From contig JADJOR010000011.1 in assembly GCA_016713665.1 (NCBI GenBank), forward strand, positions 516,807 to 580,806: a stretch of 64,000 nucleotides of DNA. The letters run 5' to 3'. Below are positions 1 to 8,633 of this stretch, piece by piece. The DNA comes from Deltaproteobacteria bacterium (GTDB lineage: Bacteria > Myxococcota_A > UBA9160 > UBA4427). The notes beneath the pieces are model-generated. The model was not told the DNA's origin and made no database searches. It saw nothing but the letters and a program-made list of their open reading frames with translations. The position numbers were made by a program, and so were the translations under genes. The first letter of the stretch is position 1. The number at the start of each line of letters is the position of its first letter.

Positions 1-216
1 GAAATGGCAATCCGCCTGGCCGTCGGGCGTCGTGACGACGACCTCCTCGCCGACGACCTCGGCCGCCGCGGCGGAGGTCCCCGCCGCGCTCGCGAACTCG
101 GGCCAGAGCATCGCCGCACCGACCCCGGCCGACAGGACGCCGAACTCGCGCCGCGTCAGCGCGCCCGACTGCCGAACGAACTCGTCGTGATCCGCGAATG
201 CCCTCTCGTCACACAT
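1..216 (-). CDS. Dienelactone hydrolase family protein, N-terminal fragment with Tat-like signal
   Basis: Only the first 72 codons are in the window. The gene reads leftward off the edge from an ATG at 216, with GGAGGG just upstream. The N-terminus carries TRREFGVLSAGVGAAML, a twin-arginine-type motif followed by a hydrophobic stretch, so export by the Tat route is likely. Next comes VVTTPDGQADCHF, the opening beta strand typical of dienelactone-hydrolase-like alpha/beta hydrolases. The catalytic residues lie outside the window. It follows the SDR at 281-937 in the same direction after 64 bases and may be co-transcribed with it. The family call rests on a short stretch, so another exported alpha/beta hydrolase is possible. 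Confidence 0.55.
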   Translation of the reverse strand, partial: MCDERAFADHDEFVRQSGALTRREFGVLSAGVGAAMLWPEFASAAGTSAAAAEVVGEEVVVTTPDGQADCHF

Positions 217-280
217 GCGTCGCCCTCCTCGCCTGTTGGTATCCCGTGCCGATCCGACGGCGAGCTCCCGGGACGGGACA

Positions 281-937
281 CTACGCGTAGATCACGTCGT
301 TCTCGTCCTGCTTCTCGTGGAGCCGCCAGAAGACCTCGGCGATCCGGTCGGGATCGCATTTCGTCCCGTTGCGCTCGACCTGGACCCCGATCGCCACCGT
401 CGCCACGAAGACGCCCCGCGGCGCGAGCTCCTGCGCCAGACACAGCGCGTAGTTGCGCACGCCCGCGTTCGAGATGCCCATCGAGGTCACGAAGGGATGC
501 GGGCGGTGGGCCGAGGTCCCCGTCGCGAAGAGCAGCGTCCCCTGCCCCCGCGCGAGCATGTCGGGGAGCACCGCCTCCACCGCCGTGATCGCGCCGAGCA
601 CGAGCAGCTTGAAATGGCCGAGCGCCGTCCCGGTCGTCGTCTCGAGCGGCGGATAGAGCTTGCCGTTGCCCCATTCGGTCGGGCTGTACTCGAGCACGTC
701 GATGGGCCCCATCTCCGCCCGGATCGCGGCGAACGCCGCCCGAAGCTGCGCCTGATCGCTCGCGTCCGCCGGATAGGCCCGCGCCTCGATGCCCTCGGCC
801 GCGAGCGTCTTCGCGAAGTCCTCGAGCGCATTCTTGCGCCGCGCGATCATCGCGACGCGATGACCGCGGCGCCCGAACTCGCGGGCGAGCGAGAGGCCGA
901 CGAGGGGACCCATGCCGACGATGGCGAGCGTGCTCAT
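281..937 (-). CDS. Atypical short-chain dehydrogenase/reductase
   Basis: This 218-residue protein has an SDR-like Rossmann start (LAIVGMGPLVGLSLAREFG), followed by a strand and acidic turn. The usual SDR signatures are degenerate. There is no NNAG motif (IDVLEYSPTEWGNG instead), and the region where YxxxK should sit reads SMGISNAGVRNYAL, without the Tyr/Lys pair. It may therefore bind a nucleotide without being a classical dehydrogenase. I chose the start at 937 because the encoded Rossmann strand begins there; a longer reading would run into the divergent Old Yellow Enzyme gene, which starts 46 bases away. The dienelactone-hydrolase-like gene lies downstream in the same direction. Confidence 0.75.
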   Translation of the reverse strand: MSTLAIVGMGPLVGLSLAREFGRRGHRVAMIARRKNALEDFAKTLAAEGIEARAYPADASDQAQLRAAFAAIRAEMGPIDVLEYSPTEWGNGKLYPPLETTTGTALGHFKLLVLGAITAVEAVLPDMLARGQGTLLFATGTSAHRPHPFVTSMGISNAGVRNYALCLAQELAPRGVFVATVAIGVQVERNGTKCDPDRIAEVFWRLHEKQDENDVIYA

Positions 938-983
938 GGGGCCAGTCTGGCGCGCGCGGATCGACCTCGCCAACATCGATTCC

Positions 984-2162
984 ATGCAGCATCCGCCCGA
1001 CGCCTTCGCCCCGGCCCGCCTCGGTCCGCTCACGCTCCGCAACCGCATCCTGAAGGCCGCGACCTTCGAGGGCATGACGGGCGACCAGACCGTCTCACCG
1101 CGCCTGGTCGAGTTCCATCGCCGGATGGCGAAGGGCGGCGTCGGCCTCACGACCGTCGCCTTCTGCGCCGTGTCACCGGAGGGCATGGGCACGCCGAACG
1201 AGCTCGTGCTCAGCGACGCCGCCGTGCCTGGACTGCGCCGCGTCGCCGACGCCGTCCACGCCGAGGGCGGCGCGATCTCCGCCCAGATCGGGCATGCGGG
1301 CGCGGTCGCCGCGGCAGCCGGGCTCCCCGCGACGACGCCCTCGGCGCTCTTCAGCCCGCTCGCGATGAAGCGGACGAAGGCGGCCAGCGAGGCCGACATC
1401 CGCCGCATCATCGCCGACTTCGGCGCCGCGACGCGACGGCTGCGCGAGGCGGGCTTCGACGCCGTCGAGGTCCATCTCGGCCACGGCTATCTCGCGAGCG
1501 AGTTCCTCTCGCCGCGCCTCAACAAGCGCCGGGACGACTGGGGCGGGCCGCTCGTGAATCGCGCGCGCTTCGCCCGCGAGGTCGTGCAGGCGGCGAAGGC
1601 GGCGGCCGGCGATCGGATGGCGGTCGTCGCGAAGCTCAACATGGACGACGGGGTCGCCGGCGGCTTCTGGCTCGACGAGAGCATCGAGGTCGGTCGCATG
1701 CTCGAGGCGGATGGGGCCCTCGATGCCCTCGAGCTCACGGGCGGGAGCTCCTTCGAGAATCCGATGTACCTCTTCCGGGGCGAGGCCCCGATCCACGAGA
1801 TGGCGCGCTCGATGCCCCGGGCCGTCGCCCTCGGCCTCAAGCTCTTCGGCCGCTTCTTCTTCCGCGCCTATCCCTTCGAAGAGGCCTACTTCCGGCGCCA
1901 CGCGCGCCAGTTCCGCGCCGCGCTCCGCATGCCGGTCGTGCTGCTCGGCGGCATCAACCGCCGGGACACGATCGAGCAGGCGATGGCCGACGGCTTCGAC
2001 TTCGTCGCGATGGGCCGGGGGCTCCTGCGCGACCCCGAGCTCGTGAACCGCATGGCCCGCCGCGAAGCGTCCGAGTCGCTCTGCGTCCACTGCAACAAGT
2101 GCATGGCGACGATCTACGCCGGCACCCACTGCGTGCTCGTCGAGCCGTCCCAGCGCGCCTGA
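984..2162 (+). CDS. NADH:flavin oxidoreductase, Old Yellow Enzyme family
   Basis: The 392-residue protein begins LGPLTLRNRILKAATFEG, the standard OYE N-terminal barrel strand. It continues with GGVGL, AQIGHAG (substrate/FMN pocket His), VEVHLGHGYL, FLSPRLNKRRDDWGG and a late AMGRGLLRDPELVNR phosphate-binding segment. A cysteine cluster close to the end (CVHCNKCMATIYAGTHC) resembles the start of an iron-sulfur region of dienoyl-CoA-reductase-like members, but the protein stops there, so the large C-terminal flavin/NAD domains of that subgroup are absent. FMN-dependent reduction of an activated C=C bond is the expected reaction. A start at 912 would overlap the divergent SDR; 984 is preferred because the family homology begins there. 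Confidence 0.88.
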   Translation: MQHPPDAFAPARLGPLTLRNRILKAATFEGMTGDQTVSPRLVEFHRRMAKGGVGLTTVAFCAVSPEGMGTPNELVLSDAAVPGLRRVADAVHAEGGAISAQIGHAGAVAAAAGLPATTPSALFSPLAMKRTKAASEADIRRIIADFGAATRRLREAGFDAVEVHLGHGYLASEFLSPRLNKRRDDWGGPLVNRARFAREVVQAAKAAAGDRMAVVAKLNMDDGVAGGFWLDESIEVGRMLEADGALDALELTGGSSFENPMYLFRGEAPIHEMARSMPRAVALGLKLFGRFFFRAYPFEEAYFRRHARQFRAALRMPVVLLGGINRRDTIEQAMADGFDFVAMGRGLLRDPELVNRMARREASESLCVHCNKCMATIYAGTHCVLVEPSQRA

Positions 2163-2207
2163 CGCGCGCCGGGGCGGCCCTGCTCGAGCCGACGGTGGCG
2201 CCGCCCC

Positions 2208-3512
2208 TCAGAACACGACGGGCAGCGTCGCGAGGCCGCGCAGGAAGAGACTGTCTCGAAAGGCCGGCGGCTTCGTCTCGTCGAGGCGCATGTTCGGAAA
2301 GCGCTCGAGCAGGATGTCGAAGGCCTCGAGCAATTCCTTGCGCGCCTGGGATTGGCCGAGGCAGGTATGCCGCCCGAGCCCGAACGAGAGATGGGGATTC
2401 GGATTGCGCCTTACGTCGAGCTTGTCCGGCTCGTGGAAGACCTCGGGATCCCGGTTCACCGCGCCGTTGAAGATCACGCAGACCTCGCCTGCCGGGATTC
2501 GCACGCCCGAGAGCTCGATCGGAACGTCGGCGACGCGCTGGCTGATCTGGACCGACGTGTCGTAGCGCAGCAGCTCCTCGACGGCGGTCGGGAGCGCCGA
2601 AGGGTGCTTGCGCAGGAACTCGAGCTGATCGGGGTGGCGCAGCAGCGCGAGCATGCCCATGCCGAGCAGGTCCTGGGTCGTGCCGTGGCCCGCCTGGAGC
2701 AGGATGTAGCAGCTGCCGACGAGCTCCTCGTCGGACAGCCCGCGGCCCTCTTCGTCGCGGGCGTCGATCAGGGCGCTCATCAGGTCGCGGCGGGGCTTTC
2801 GGCGATGATCCTCGATCAGCTCGCGGAAGTAGGCCGCATAACCGAGGGTTGCCTCCTCGCCCTCTCGGATGGTCCGTTCGGTGACCTGTCCGATCTCGCC
2901 GCGGGCCGTCGATTGATGGGCCCAGTCGTAGAAGCGCGGCAGGTCCTCGGTCGGGACGCCCAGCATCTCGCAGATCACGATCACCGGCAGCAGGAACGCG
3001 AAGTCCGGCACGAGATCCATGCGGCCCTTCGGCTCGACGCGATCGAGCAGCTCGTGGATCACCTCGCGGATGCGCCCGTCGCGCTGCTCGACCGAGCGCG
3101 GCGTGAAGGCCTTCGAGATGAGCGCACGGACCTGGTCGTGCTTGTCCGGCGGGAGGAAGAGCAGCGTGTTGCGCTGCATCTCGACGAAGTGGCGGCCGGC
3201 CGGTCCCACGTCGAAGACGTCGACGCCCCGGGCGTCGCTGCGGACGTCGGGATTGCGGAGGTTCTCGCGGACGTCGATGTGGCGGGTCAGGACCCAGGTC
3301 GGCTTGCCGGAGAGCGCCTCGGTCCGATGGGCCGGGGCGAGGGCGCGCAGGCGGTGGAGGAAGGGGTAGAGCGAGCCTCTCCGGCGCGGGTCGAGGATGG
3401 CCTCGAGGACCTGCTCGGGGCGGTCCATCTCGCGGGCGAGCGCGGTGTCGCGGGCGAAGTCGCGCTCGTCGTCACGCTGCGGGGACGAGAAGCGGGGCGA
3501 TGCCGTCGTCAT
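2208..3512 (-). CDS. Cytochrome P450
   Basis: The 434-residue length is usual for a soluble bacterial P450. It shows the I-helix AGHGT at residues 274-278, the K-helix ExxR at 313-316 (ELLR), and the haem loop FGLGRHTCLG at 377-386 with Cys384 as axial thiolate. There is no membrane anchor. It is transcribed away from the TetR gene at 3566, and the 53-base gap holds an inverted repeat, so control by that regulator is likely. The CYP125/CYP142-like layout and nearby CoA-ester genes suggest hydroxylation of a lipid or steroid-like substrate, but the substrate cannot be read from sequence. Redox partners are not in the window. Confidence 0.93.
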   Translation of the reverse strand: MTTASPRFSSPQRDDERDFARDTALAREMDRPEQVLEAILDPRRRGSLYPFLHRLRALAPAHRTEALSGKPTWVLTRHIDVRENLRNPDVRSDARGVDVFDVGPAGRHFVEMQRNTLLFLPPDKHDQVRALISKAFTPRSVEQRDGRIREVIHELLDRVEPKGRMDLVPDFAFLLPVIVICEMLGVPTEDLPRFYDWAHQSTARGEIGQVTERTIREGEEATLGYAAYFRELIEDHRRKPRRDLMSALIDARDEEGRGLSDEELVGSCYILLQAGHGTTQDLLGMGMLALLRHPDQLEFLRKHPSALPTAVEELLRYDTSVQISQRVADVPIELSGVRIPAGEVCVIFNGAVNRDPEVFHEPDKLDVRRNPNPHLSFGLGRHTCLGQSQARKELLEAFDILLERFPNMRLDETKPPAFRDSLFLRGLATLPVVF

Positions 3513-3539
3513 GGGATCCTCCTGGCCCGTGGGGCCGTA

Positions 3540-3557
3540 CGCTAGGCGTTCGCTAGC
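3540..3557. promoter_or_regulatory. Inverted repeat in the P450/TetR intergenic region (candidate operator)
   Basis: GCTAG (3541-3545) and CTAGC (3553-3557) form an inverted repeat with a 7-base spacer; CGCTAG is also directly repeated 11 bases apart. It sits in the 53-base gap between divergent starts, just before the TetR ATG. This is the usual place for an autoregulatory TetR operator. Binding is inferred. Confidence 0.45.
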
Positions 3558-3565
3558 ATGGAATC

Positions 3566-4168
3566 ATGGTCGTCGCTGCAGACACACCGGTGCGCGAACG
3601 AAGACGCGCGGAGATCCTGGCCGCCGCCGGTCGCCTCTTCGCCGCGCGGGGCGTCCGCGAGACGACGGTACGCCAGATCGCGGAAGAGGTCGGCGTCCTG
3701 GCCGGGAGCCTCTACTACTACTTCGACACGAAGGAAGGCATCCTCGACGCGTTGATGCGGCCCTACGTCGACGCCCTGCTCGAGCGCTATCGGCGCTGTG
3801 CGGCGCGGGAGGGCGACGCGCGCTCGAAGCTGCAATGGCTGGTCGAGGCGAGCCTGCTCGCGTTGCTCGAGCATCCCGACGAGAACGCGATCCTGCAGGC
3901 CGAGCTCAACCGGAGCTTTCGCGAAGAGCACTATCTCTACCTCCGCGACGCCGTCGCCGAGATCGAACGCATCTACATCGAGGTCATCGAGGCCGGCATC
4001 GCGGCCGGCCGGATCCGCTCCGATATCGAGGCCCGCTTCCTGTTCCGGACGCTGATGGACATCGTGAAGGGCACCCCGTACTGGTTCGATCCCGAGACCC
4101 ACCGCGTCCCCGAGCTGATGGCCGGCTGGTGGCGGGTCGTCGGAGAAGGCGTCTTTCCGTCGCGGTGA
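3566..4168 (+). CDS. TetR-family transcriptional regulator
   Basis: The 200-residue protein has the N-terminal TetR helix-turn-helix: RRAEILAAAGRLFAARG, TTVRQIAEEVGV and SLYYYFDTKEGIL. The C-terminal half is helical, of the type that binds acyl-CoA or hydrophobic ligands in KstR2/FadR-like regulators. Divergence from the P450 gene and an inverted repeat between them suggest that it represses the P450 and itself. The ATG at 3566 puts the HTH at the normal distance from the N-terminus. The ligand is unknown; the catabolic neighbours suggest a CoA ester. Confidence 0.9.
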   Translation: MVVAADTPVRERRRAEILAAAGRLFAARGVRETTVRQIAEEVGVLAGSLYYYFDTKEGILDALMRPYVDALLERYRRCAAREGDARSKLQWLVEASLLALLEHPDENAILQAELNRSFREEHYLYLRDAVAEIERIYIEVIEAGIAAGRIRSDIEARFLFRTLMDIVKGTPYWFDPETHRVPELMAGWWRVVGEGVFPSR

Positions 4169-4280
4169 CCGGCACGAGCCCCCTGCCCCTCGGCGCCCGG
4201 GCCGTCGACCGGGGCGCCCTGCCCCGAACCGAGACCCGATTGCCCTTCGGCTCGCGCCATTATATTGTGGGAGCCGCTCG

Positions 4281-4300
4281 TTGAACAAATGTTTGATCAA
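4281..4300. promoter_or_regulatory. 20-bp imperfect palindrome (candidate TetR-type operator)
   Basis: Arms TTGAACAAA and TTTGATCAA face each other, 16 of 20 positions being symmetric, inside a short AT-rich island in otherwise GC-rich DNA. It lies 107 bases before the amidohydrolase start at 4408, within the 239-base gap after the TetR gene. The size and symmetry fit a TetR-family operator; which regulator binds is not known. Confidence 0.5.
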
Positions 4301-4407
4301 AAATATCGAGCGCCCACGGATCGCGGCCTGACCGAGACCGCCTGGACCCGACCGACCCTCAACCCGGCGACCCCCGCCTTCGGGCGGCTGCGAGAGGAGA
4401 GCCCGCC

Positions 4408-5577
4408 ATGACCCAGCCCCGCTACACGATCATCGACTCCGATACCCACGTGACCGAGCCCGCCGACCTCTGGACGAGCCGGGTCCCGGCCTCGATGAAG
4501 ATGCGCGTGCCGCGCGTCGAGTGGGATCCGGAGAAGCAGGCGGAGTGCTGGTACATCGGCGACCAGTGGATCAACTCGGTCGGCGTGACCGCGATCGCCG
4601 GCTGGAAGGAACCCTACCCGTCCTATCCGCCGCGCTACGAGCAGATGCATCCCGGCTCGTACGACTCGCATGCGCGCCTCAAGTACATGGACGAGATGGG
4701 GATCTGGGCGATGGTCCTCTATCCGAACGTCGGCGGCTTCGGCAACCAGGTCTTCGGTCGCCTCAACGATCCCGAGGCGAAGCTCGCCTGCGTGCGCGCC
4801 TACAACGACTTCCTGATCGACTGGTCCTCGGCCGACAAGCGCCGGCTCGTTCCCGTCATGACGCTCCCGATCTGGGACGTCTCGGCGGCCGTCAAGGAGC
4901 TCGAGCGCTGCGCGAAGATGGGCCACCGCGGCGTCCTCTTCACCGGCGAGCCCCAGAGCTTCGGCCTGCCCCTGATGGCCCACAAGCACTGGGATCCGAT
5001 CTGGGCCGCGGCGGAGGCACACGACCTGCCCGTCAGCTTCCACATCGGCTCGGGCGATTTCGGCGACGAGTTCTCCGACGACCGCGTCGAGGTCGAAGGC
5101 TATGCGGCGACCTCTGCCCGCGCCGGCGCGAAGCTCTTCATGCAGAACGGGGCCCACGTCCTCGACCTGCTCTTCAGCGGCATCCTGACGCGCTACCCGA
5201 AGCTCCGCTTCATCTCGGTCGAGAGCGGGATCGGCTGGCTGCCCTTCCTGCTCCAGTCCGCCGACTACCAGTACAAGGCGATGGCCGTGAAGAACGCGCG
5301 CAACGACCTGCCGCTGCTCCCGTCGGAGTACTTCCGCCGCCAGGTCTACGCCTGCTGCTGGTTCGAGTCGATCCCGGACGACGCGATGCTCGAGTTCGTC
5401 GGGAAGGACAACATCATGTTCGAGACCGACTTCCCGCATCCGACGTCGATCTACGGCAAGGAGGTCCAGCGCACGATCGACGAGAGCCTGGGCAGCCTTT
5501 CGGTCGACATGCGCCGGCGCGTGCTCTGGGACAACGCGAAGAAGCTCTACGAGATCGAGACGCCGAAGGCGGGCTGA
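4408..5577 (+). CDS. Amidohydrolase family protein (ACMSD-like metal-dependent hydrolase/decarboxylase)
   Basis: The 389-residue protein opens with IIDSDTHVTEP, the amidohydrolase_2 version of the first metal-binding strand (D-T-H-V in place of HxH). It later shows VSFHIGSGDF (a barrel histidine), SVESGIGWLPFLLQ and FETDFPHP (the conserved late Asp). These are features of the ACMSD/gamma-resorcylate decarboxylase branch. There is no signal peptide, so it acts in the cytoplasm. GGAGAG precedes the ATG, and a palindrome at 4281-4300 suggests regulated expression. The substrate is not apparent; proteins of this type are often found beside acyl-CoA and steroid catabolic genes. Confidence 0.85.
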   Translation: MTQPRYTIIDSDTHVTEPADLWTSRVPASMKMRVPRVEWDPEKQAECWYIGDQWINSVGVTAIAGWKEPYPSYPPRYEQMHPGSYDSHARLKYMDEMGIWAMVLYPNVGGFGNQVFGRLNDPEAKLACVRAYNDFLIDWSSADKRRLVPVMTLPIWDVSAAVKELERCAKMGHRGVLFTGEPQSFGLPLMAHKHWDPIWAAAEAHDLPVSFHIGSGDFGDEFSDDRVEVEGYAATSARAGAKLFMQNGAHVLDLLFSGILTRYPKLRFISVESGIGWLPFLLQSADYQYKAMAVKNARNDLPLLPSEYFRRQVYACCWFESIPDDAMLEFVGKDNIMFETDFPHPTSIYGKEVQRTIDESLGSLSVDMRRRVLWDNAKKLYEIETPKAG

Positions 5578-5849
5578 GCAGACGAACGGGCGGGCTGAAG
5601 GACTCTTCCCGGTTCGATGAAGGCGCCGGAAGAGCGCAAGCGTTGTGAGGAGCGGGGGTACCAACGACCGGCGCGAGCAATCCCGTGTCCAATCGGGAGC
5701 GCTGCTTTCGGTCGGTGGCCCCCCGCTGATTTCATCGGGGAGGGATTCGCCGGCAGGGAGTGCCATAGCCTGCTCGAGGCCGCCCCTCCCGACTCGCGCG
5801 ACCCTGCCCCGCTCGTCTCCGTCGCTCCGTCAGCCCGAGCCGAATTCCT

Positions 5850-7631
5850 TCAATCCGTTCGAGAGGTCGGATCGGCTACCGACTTCTCGCCCGCCGAAGC
5901 CGACGAACGCGACGGCTCGTACCAGATCGGGGACGACCAGGCCCGCTCGCGAATCGATTCCGGCTGGTCCTTCGGCCGAGGCAGATTTGCCGAACGCGCG
6001 AGCAGCGTCGACCACCGCGGGGTCGGCATCTCGAGGACGCGAACGTAGTAGAGCGAAGGCTCCGTGGCGTCGAAGTCGGGATCCTGCCAGATCGCCTCCA
6101 GCGTTCGTGCCCCGTCCTGGGCCACTTCGACGTCGAATACCTTCTCCGACGGCTCCCCTTTCCGAACCCAGACCTTGATGATCTGAAGGCGCTCGAGCCG
6201 TGCTCCCTTCGCGTCCTGTTGTGCGAGGATCAGGAACCGCGGAGAACGGCCCGTCGCTGCGTCGGTCAAGGTGCCGCCCATCGCGACCCCGCCCGCCTCC
6301 GCCCTCGCGATCATGTCGGATCGCCGGAGAAGGTCGGGACCATAGTTCCATCCCGCGAACACGCGAAGCGAGATCCGGGTCCCCGACGTCGCGAACGTCT
6401 CGCTGCGACGCAAGGCGTCGTAGAGCGCCTCGCGCGTGTTTTCCTCGGCCCAGATGCCCGTCAGGCCCCCGCTTCCGGTCGCGATGAGGGGGATGACCGG
6501 ATTCGGTATCTCCGAGGTTCCGAGCAGCGTCTTCACGACGTCGGTCGGAAGATCGCCCGCCAGCCCGGGACCGCGATAGGTCGCCTCCCGGGTGTCGGCG
6601 AGCCCATTGTGGAGATCGGTGGCGCCGACGACGCCGAATCGAAACGGGTTGGCGCCGATCCGTTCGGAAAGGGCGAGCCCACGCCCCCAGGCTTCGCGAA
6701 AGTAGCTACCCGACACTTGACCGCGTTGCGGCCGGCCGGGTCCGCCCATCAGATGCTCGAACAGCTCGAACCCGGCGAGCTCGTCGCTCGGCGACAAGAG
6801 GGGGTGGGTCTCGGACTGTCCCTTGCTCTGATAGATCTCCCCGATCGGTTCGTTGAGCGCACGACGTCGCGCGTATTCCGCGTCGATCGGCTTCCCGTCG
6901 GAATCCGTGAGCGCGTACATCAATCCGTTGCTCACGTCCGCATTGTGGGGGATCGCCAGGGCCTCGATTCCTCGGGCACGATTCCGTTCGAGGTAGGTCC
7001 AGAGATCCTCCGGACGCGGCGAGTCGTTCGAGCTGAAGGGGAGCGGTGCCTCGTTGCCGCGGAAGATCACGTTGCGATGGAGGTTCTGACTCTTCGGCGA
7101 CGAGCTCCACTCGTAGCCCAGGAAGGTGGTGAAGGTGCCCGGGCGATGGTGCCGATCGACCGCCTCCTTCTCTTCGCGCCAGGCGCCTTCGAGAATCGGC
7201 AGGACGTCCACTCCGGCGATCGGCTGCTTCGATTGAAACAATCGCCCGACCTCTTCGATCGGCGCGTGTCGACCGGCGCGAAGGGCCTTGCTCATCTCGG
7301 TTTGCGCGAGCGGACCGTCGGCTTCGAAGAGCGCCCGACCGACGCCCATCTGCTCGGCGTGATCGGTCACCGCGATGAAATCGAGCGGCTCGGCGCGCCG
7401 AAGCGACTGACCCGAGTAATCCACCGCCTCACCGCGCGCGAAGCGATAGGCGTCGTCGAGCCCGATCCGGATGCCGCTCAGGAAGACCGCATCCGTCGAG
7501 TACGACGTGTGGAGATGGAGATCGCCGTAGTAGACGTTCCGCTCGTGCTTTTCCGCGGTCGCGACCGTCGGAATCGTCGACAGGATTGCGGCCACGAAAA
7601 GCTCGATCATCCGATCGCGCGGCTTCATCAT
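5850..7631 (-). CDS. DUF3604 family exported metal-dependent (PHP-like) protein
   Basis: This 593-residue protein has a cleavable signal peptide (MIELFVAAILSTIPTVATA) followed by YYGDLHLHTSYSTD, the HxH metal motif at the start of DUF3604. Further candidate metal ligands are AVTDHAEQ, IPHNADVS and GATDLHNG. The domain resembles PHP phosphoesterases; the true reaction of DUF3604 is not established. The frame stays open upstream to 7832, but that stretch overlaps the promoter at 7816-7864 and would bury the signal peptide, so I start at 7631 (ATG ATG; 7628 is also possible). The promoter about 185 bases upstream matches that of the PEP-CTERM gene at 8634-10112, so the two are probably co-regulated. 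Confidence 0.85.
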   Translation of the reverse strand: MMKPRDRMIELFVAAILSTIPTVATAEKHERNVYYGDLHLHTSYSTDAVFLSGIRIGLDDAYRFARGEAVDYSGQSLRRAEPLDFIAVTDHAEQMGVGRALFEADGPLAQTEMSKALRAGRHAPIEEVGRLFQSKQPIAGVDVLPILEGAWREEKEAVDRHHRPGTFTTFLGYEWSSSPKSQNLHRNVIFRGNEAPLPFSSNDSPRPEDLWTYLERNRARGIEALAIPHNADVSNGLMYALTDSDGKPIDAEYARRRALNEPIGEIYQSKGQSETHPLLSPSDELAGFELFEHLMGGPGRPQRGQVSGSYFREAWGRGLALSERIGANPFRFGVVGATDLHNGLADTREATYRGPGLAGDLPTDVVKTLLGTSEIPNPVIPLIATGSGGLTGIWAEENTREALYDALRRSETFATSGTRISLRVFAGWNYGPDLLRRSDMIARAEAGGVAMGGTLTDAATGRSPRFLILAQQDAKGARLERLQIIKVWVRKGEPSEKVFDVEVAQDGARTLEAIWQDPDFDATEPSLYYVRVLEMPTPRWSTLLARSANLPRPKDQPESIRERAWSSPIWYEPSRSSASAGEKSVADPTSRTD

Positions 7632-7815
7632 CGCCTCATCCCCCGCTTCTGGCCCGAAGGCCGGCACTTCCGATCGCTTGAAGCCGATCCGAGCTTGGTG
7701 ATCGATCGCTGCCTCTTCTATCGTGTCTCGCATCGTGGGGGTCGCCGGATTGGCACCGCGAATCGGAGTCCACGTCGTCCACATCGAGCAATGCGGCCTG
7801 TCTGAATAAATCCAT

Positions 7816-7864
7816 TCATTGAAATTATTCACTGAGTTATCTCATCAAAATCGACTGATGTCAA
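7816..7864 (-). promoter_or_regulatory. Promoter with overlapping two-part palindromic operator (copy A)
   Basis: On the minus strand TTGACA (7864-7859) is followed by a 17-base spacer and GATAAC (7841-7836), a plausible sigma-70 promoter for the DUF3604 gene with a leader of nearly 200 bases. The -10 region lies inside TGAGTTATCTCA (7833-7844), a near-perfect palindrome. A second symmetric element with half-sites TCATTGAA/TTCACTGA (7816-7835) abuts it. The same arrangement recurs at 10289-10337. The TetR gene starting at 7930 is the obvious candidate binder and could be autoregulated from here. Confidence 0.6.
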
Positions 7865-7929
7865 TGAGGCGATCGTTCGGAGAGCGGGGCGACGGATCGA
7901 CGCCGCCTGCATTGAGGGATCAAAGCTGC

Positions 7930-8574
7930 ATGACCGGGTCCGGCGGATTCGAGAACGAGCCCAGAGCGACGTCGCGCGTTCAGCAGCGACTCGATACGCG
8001 CGAGCGCGTCTTCCAGGCCGCCCTGGCGGAATTCGCGCGGGTGGGCGTCGCCCAGACACAGATCGAGCGCATCGTTCAACTCGCGGGCGTCTCGGTCGGT
8101 ACGTTCTATCGCTATTTCCCGGGAAAGGACGCCGTGCTCCTCGAGCTCGAGCAGCGTCTCGTCCGAGACGTGGTCCAGGCGTTCAACGACCGGGCGGGGG
8201 ATGCCAGGAATCTTCGAGAGCTCCTGCACGTGTTCGTCGAGTCGGTCCTCGCGGCTCCCGACGACGTGGCGCTCGACCTGCAGCGGGAGGCCGTTGCGCT
8301 GATCGTGCGGACGAACTGGCCCGTCCCGGACTGGTGGCGTCATCCGTTATTCGGACCGCTCACTTCGGCGTTGGCCCGGGCCCAGGAGACGGGTGAGATC
8401 AACCGGGAGCTCGCGCCGGAAAAGCTCATGCAGATCCTCTCGACGAGCGTCTTCGGATTCTCGGCGGGCGTCGTGGCTCCATCGGCCGAGCGGGTGAGCG
8501 ACGCTCGGCTCCTGGTCGACTTGCTCCTGACGGCGCTCCATCCCGAGCGCAGCGGCGGAACCCGGGGCGAGTAG
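7930..8574 (+). CDS. TetR/AcrR-family transcriptional regulator
   Basis: An N-terminal TetR HTH is clear: RERVFQAALAEFARVGV, QTQIERIVQLAGVSVGTFYRYF, PGKDAVLLELEQ. A helical ligand-binding half with a TetR_C-type layout follows, including a WWRHPLFGPLTSALARA segment. The start is uncertain: ATGs at 7858 and 7864 are in frame but have no ribosome site, while the ATG at 7930 has GAGGGA upstream and gives 214 residues. The gene lies between two minus-strand exported-protein genes that share one operator sequence, so it is the likely local regulator of both. Confidence 0.88.
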   Translation: MTGSGGFENEPRATSRVQQRLDTRERVFQAALAEFARVGVAQTQIERIVQLAGVSVGTFYRYFPGKDAVLLELEQRLVRDVVQAFNDRAGDARNLRELLHVFVESVLAAPDDVALDLQREAVALIVRTNWPVPDWWRHPLFGPLTSALARAQETGEINRELAPEKLMQILSTSVFGFSAGVVAPSAERVSDARLLVDLLLTALHPERSGGTRGE

Positions 8575-8633
8575 GAGCGCGAGATCGCCCTCCGCCCTCG
8601 CCCACGGGCTGCGCATCGGGATTCGCCGCCGAC

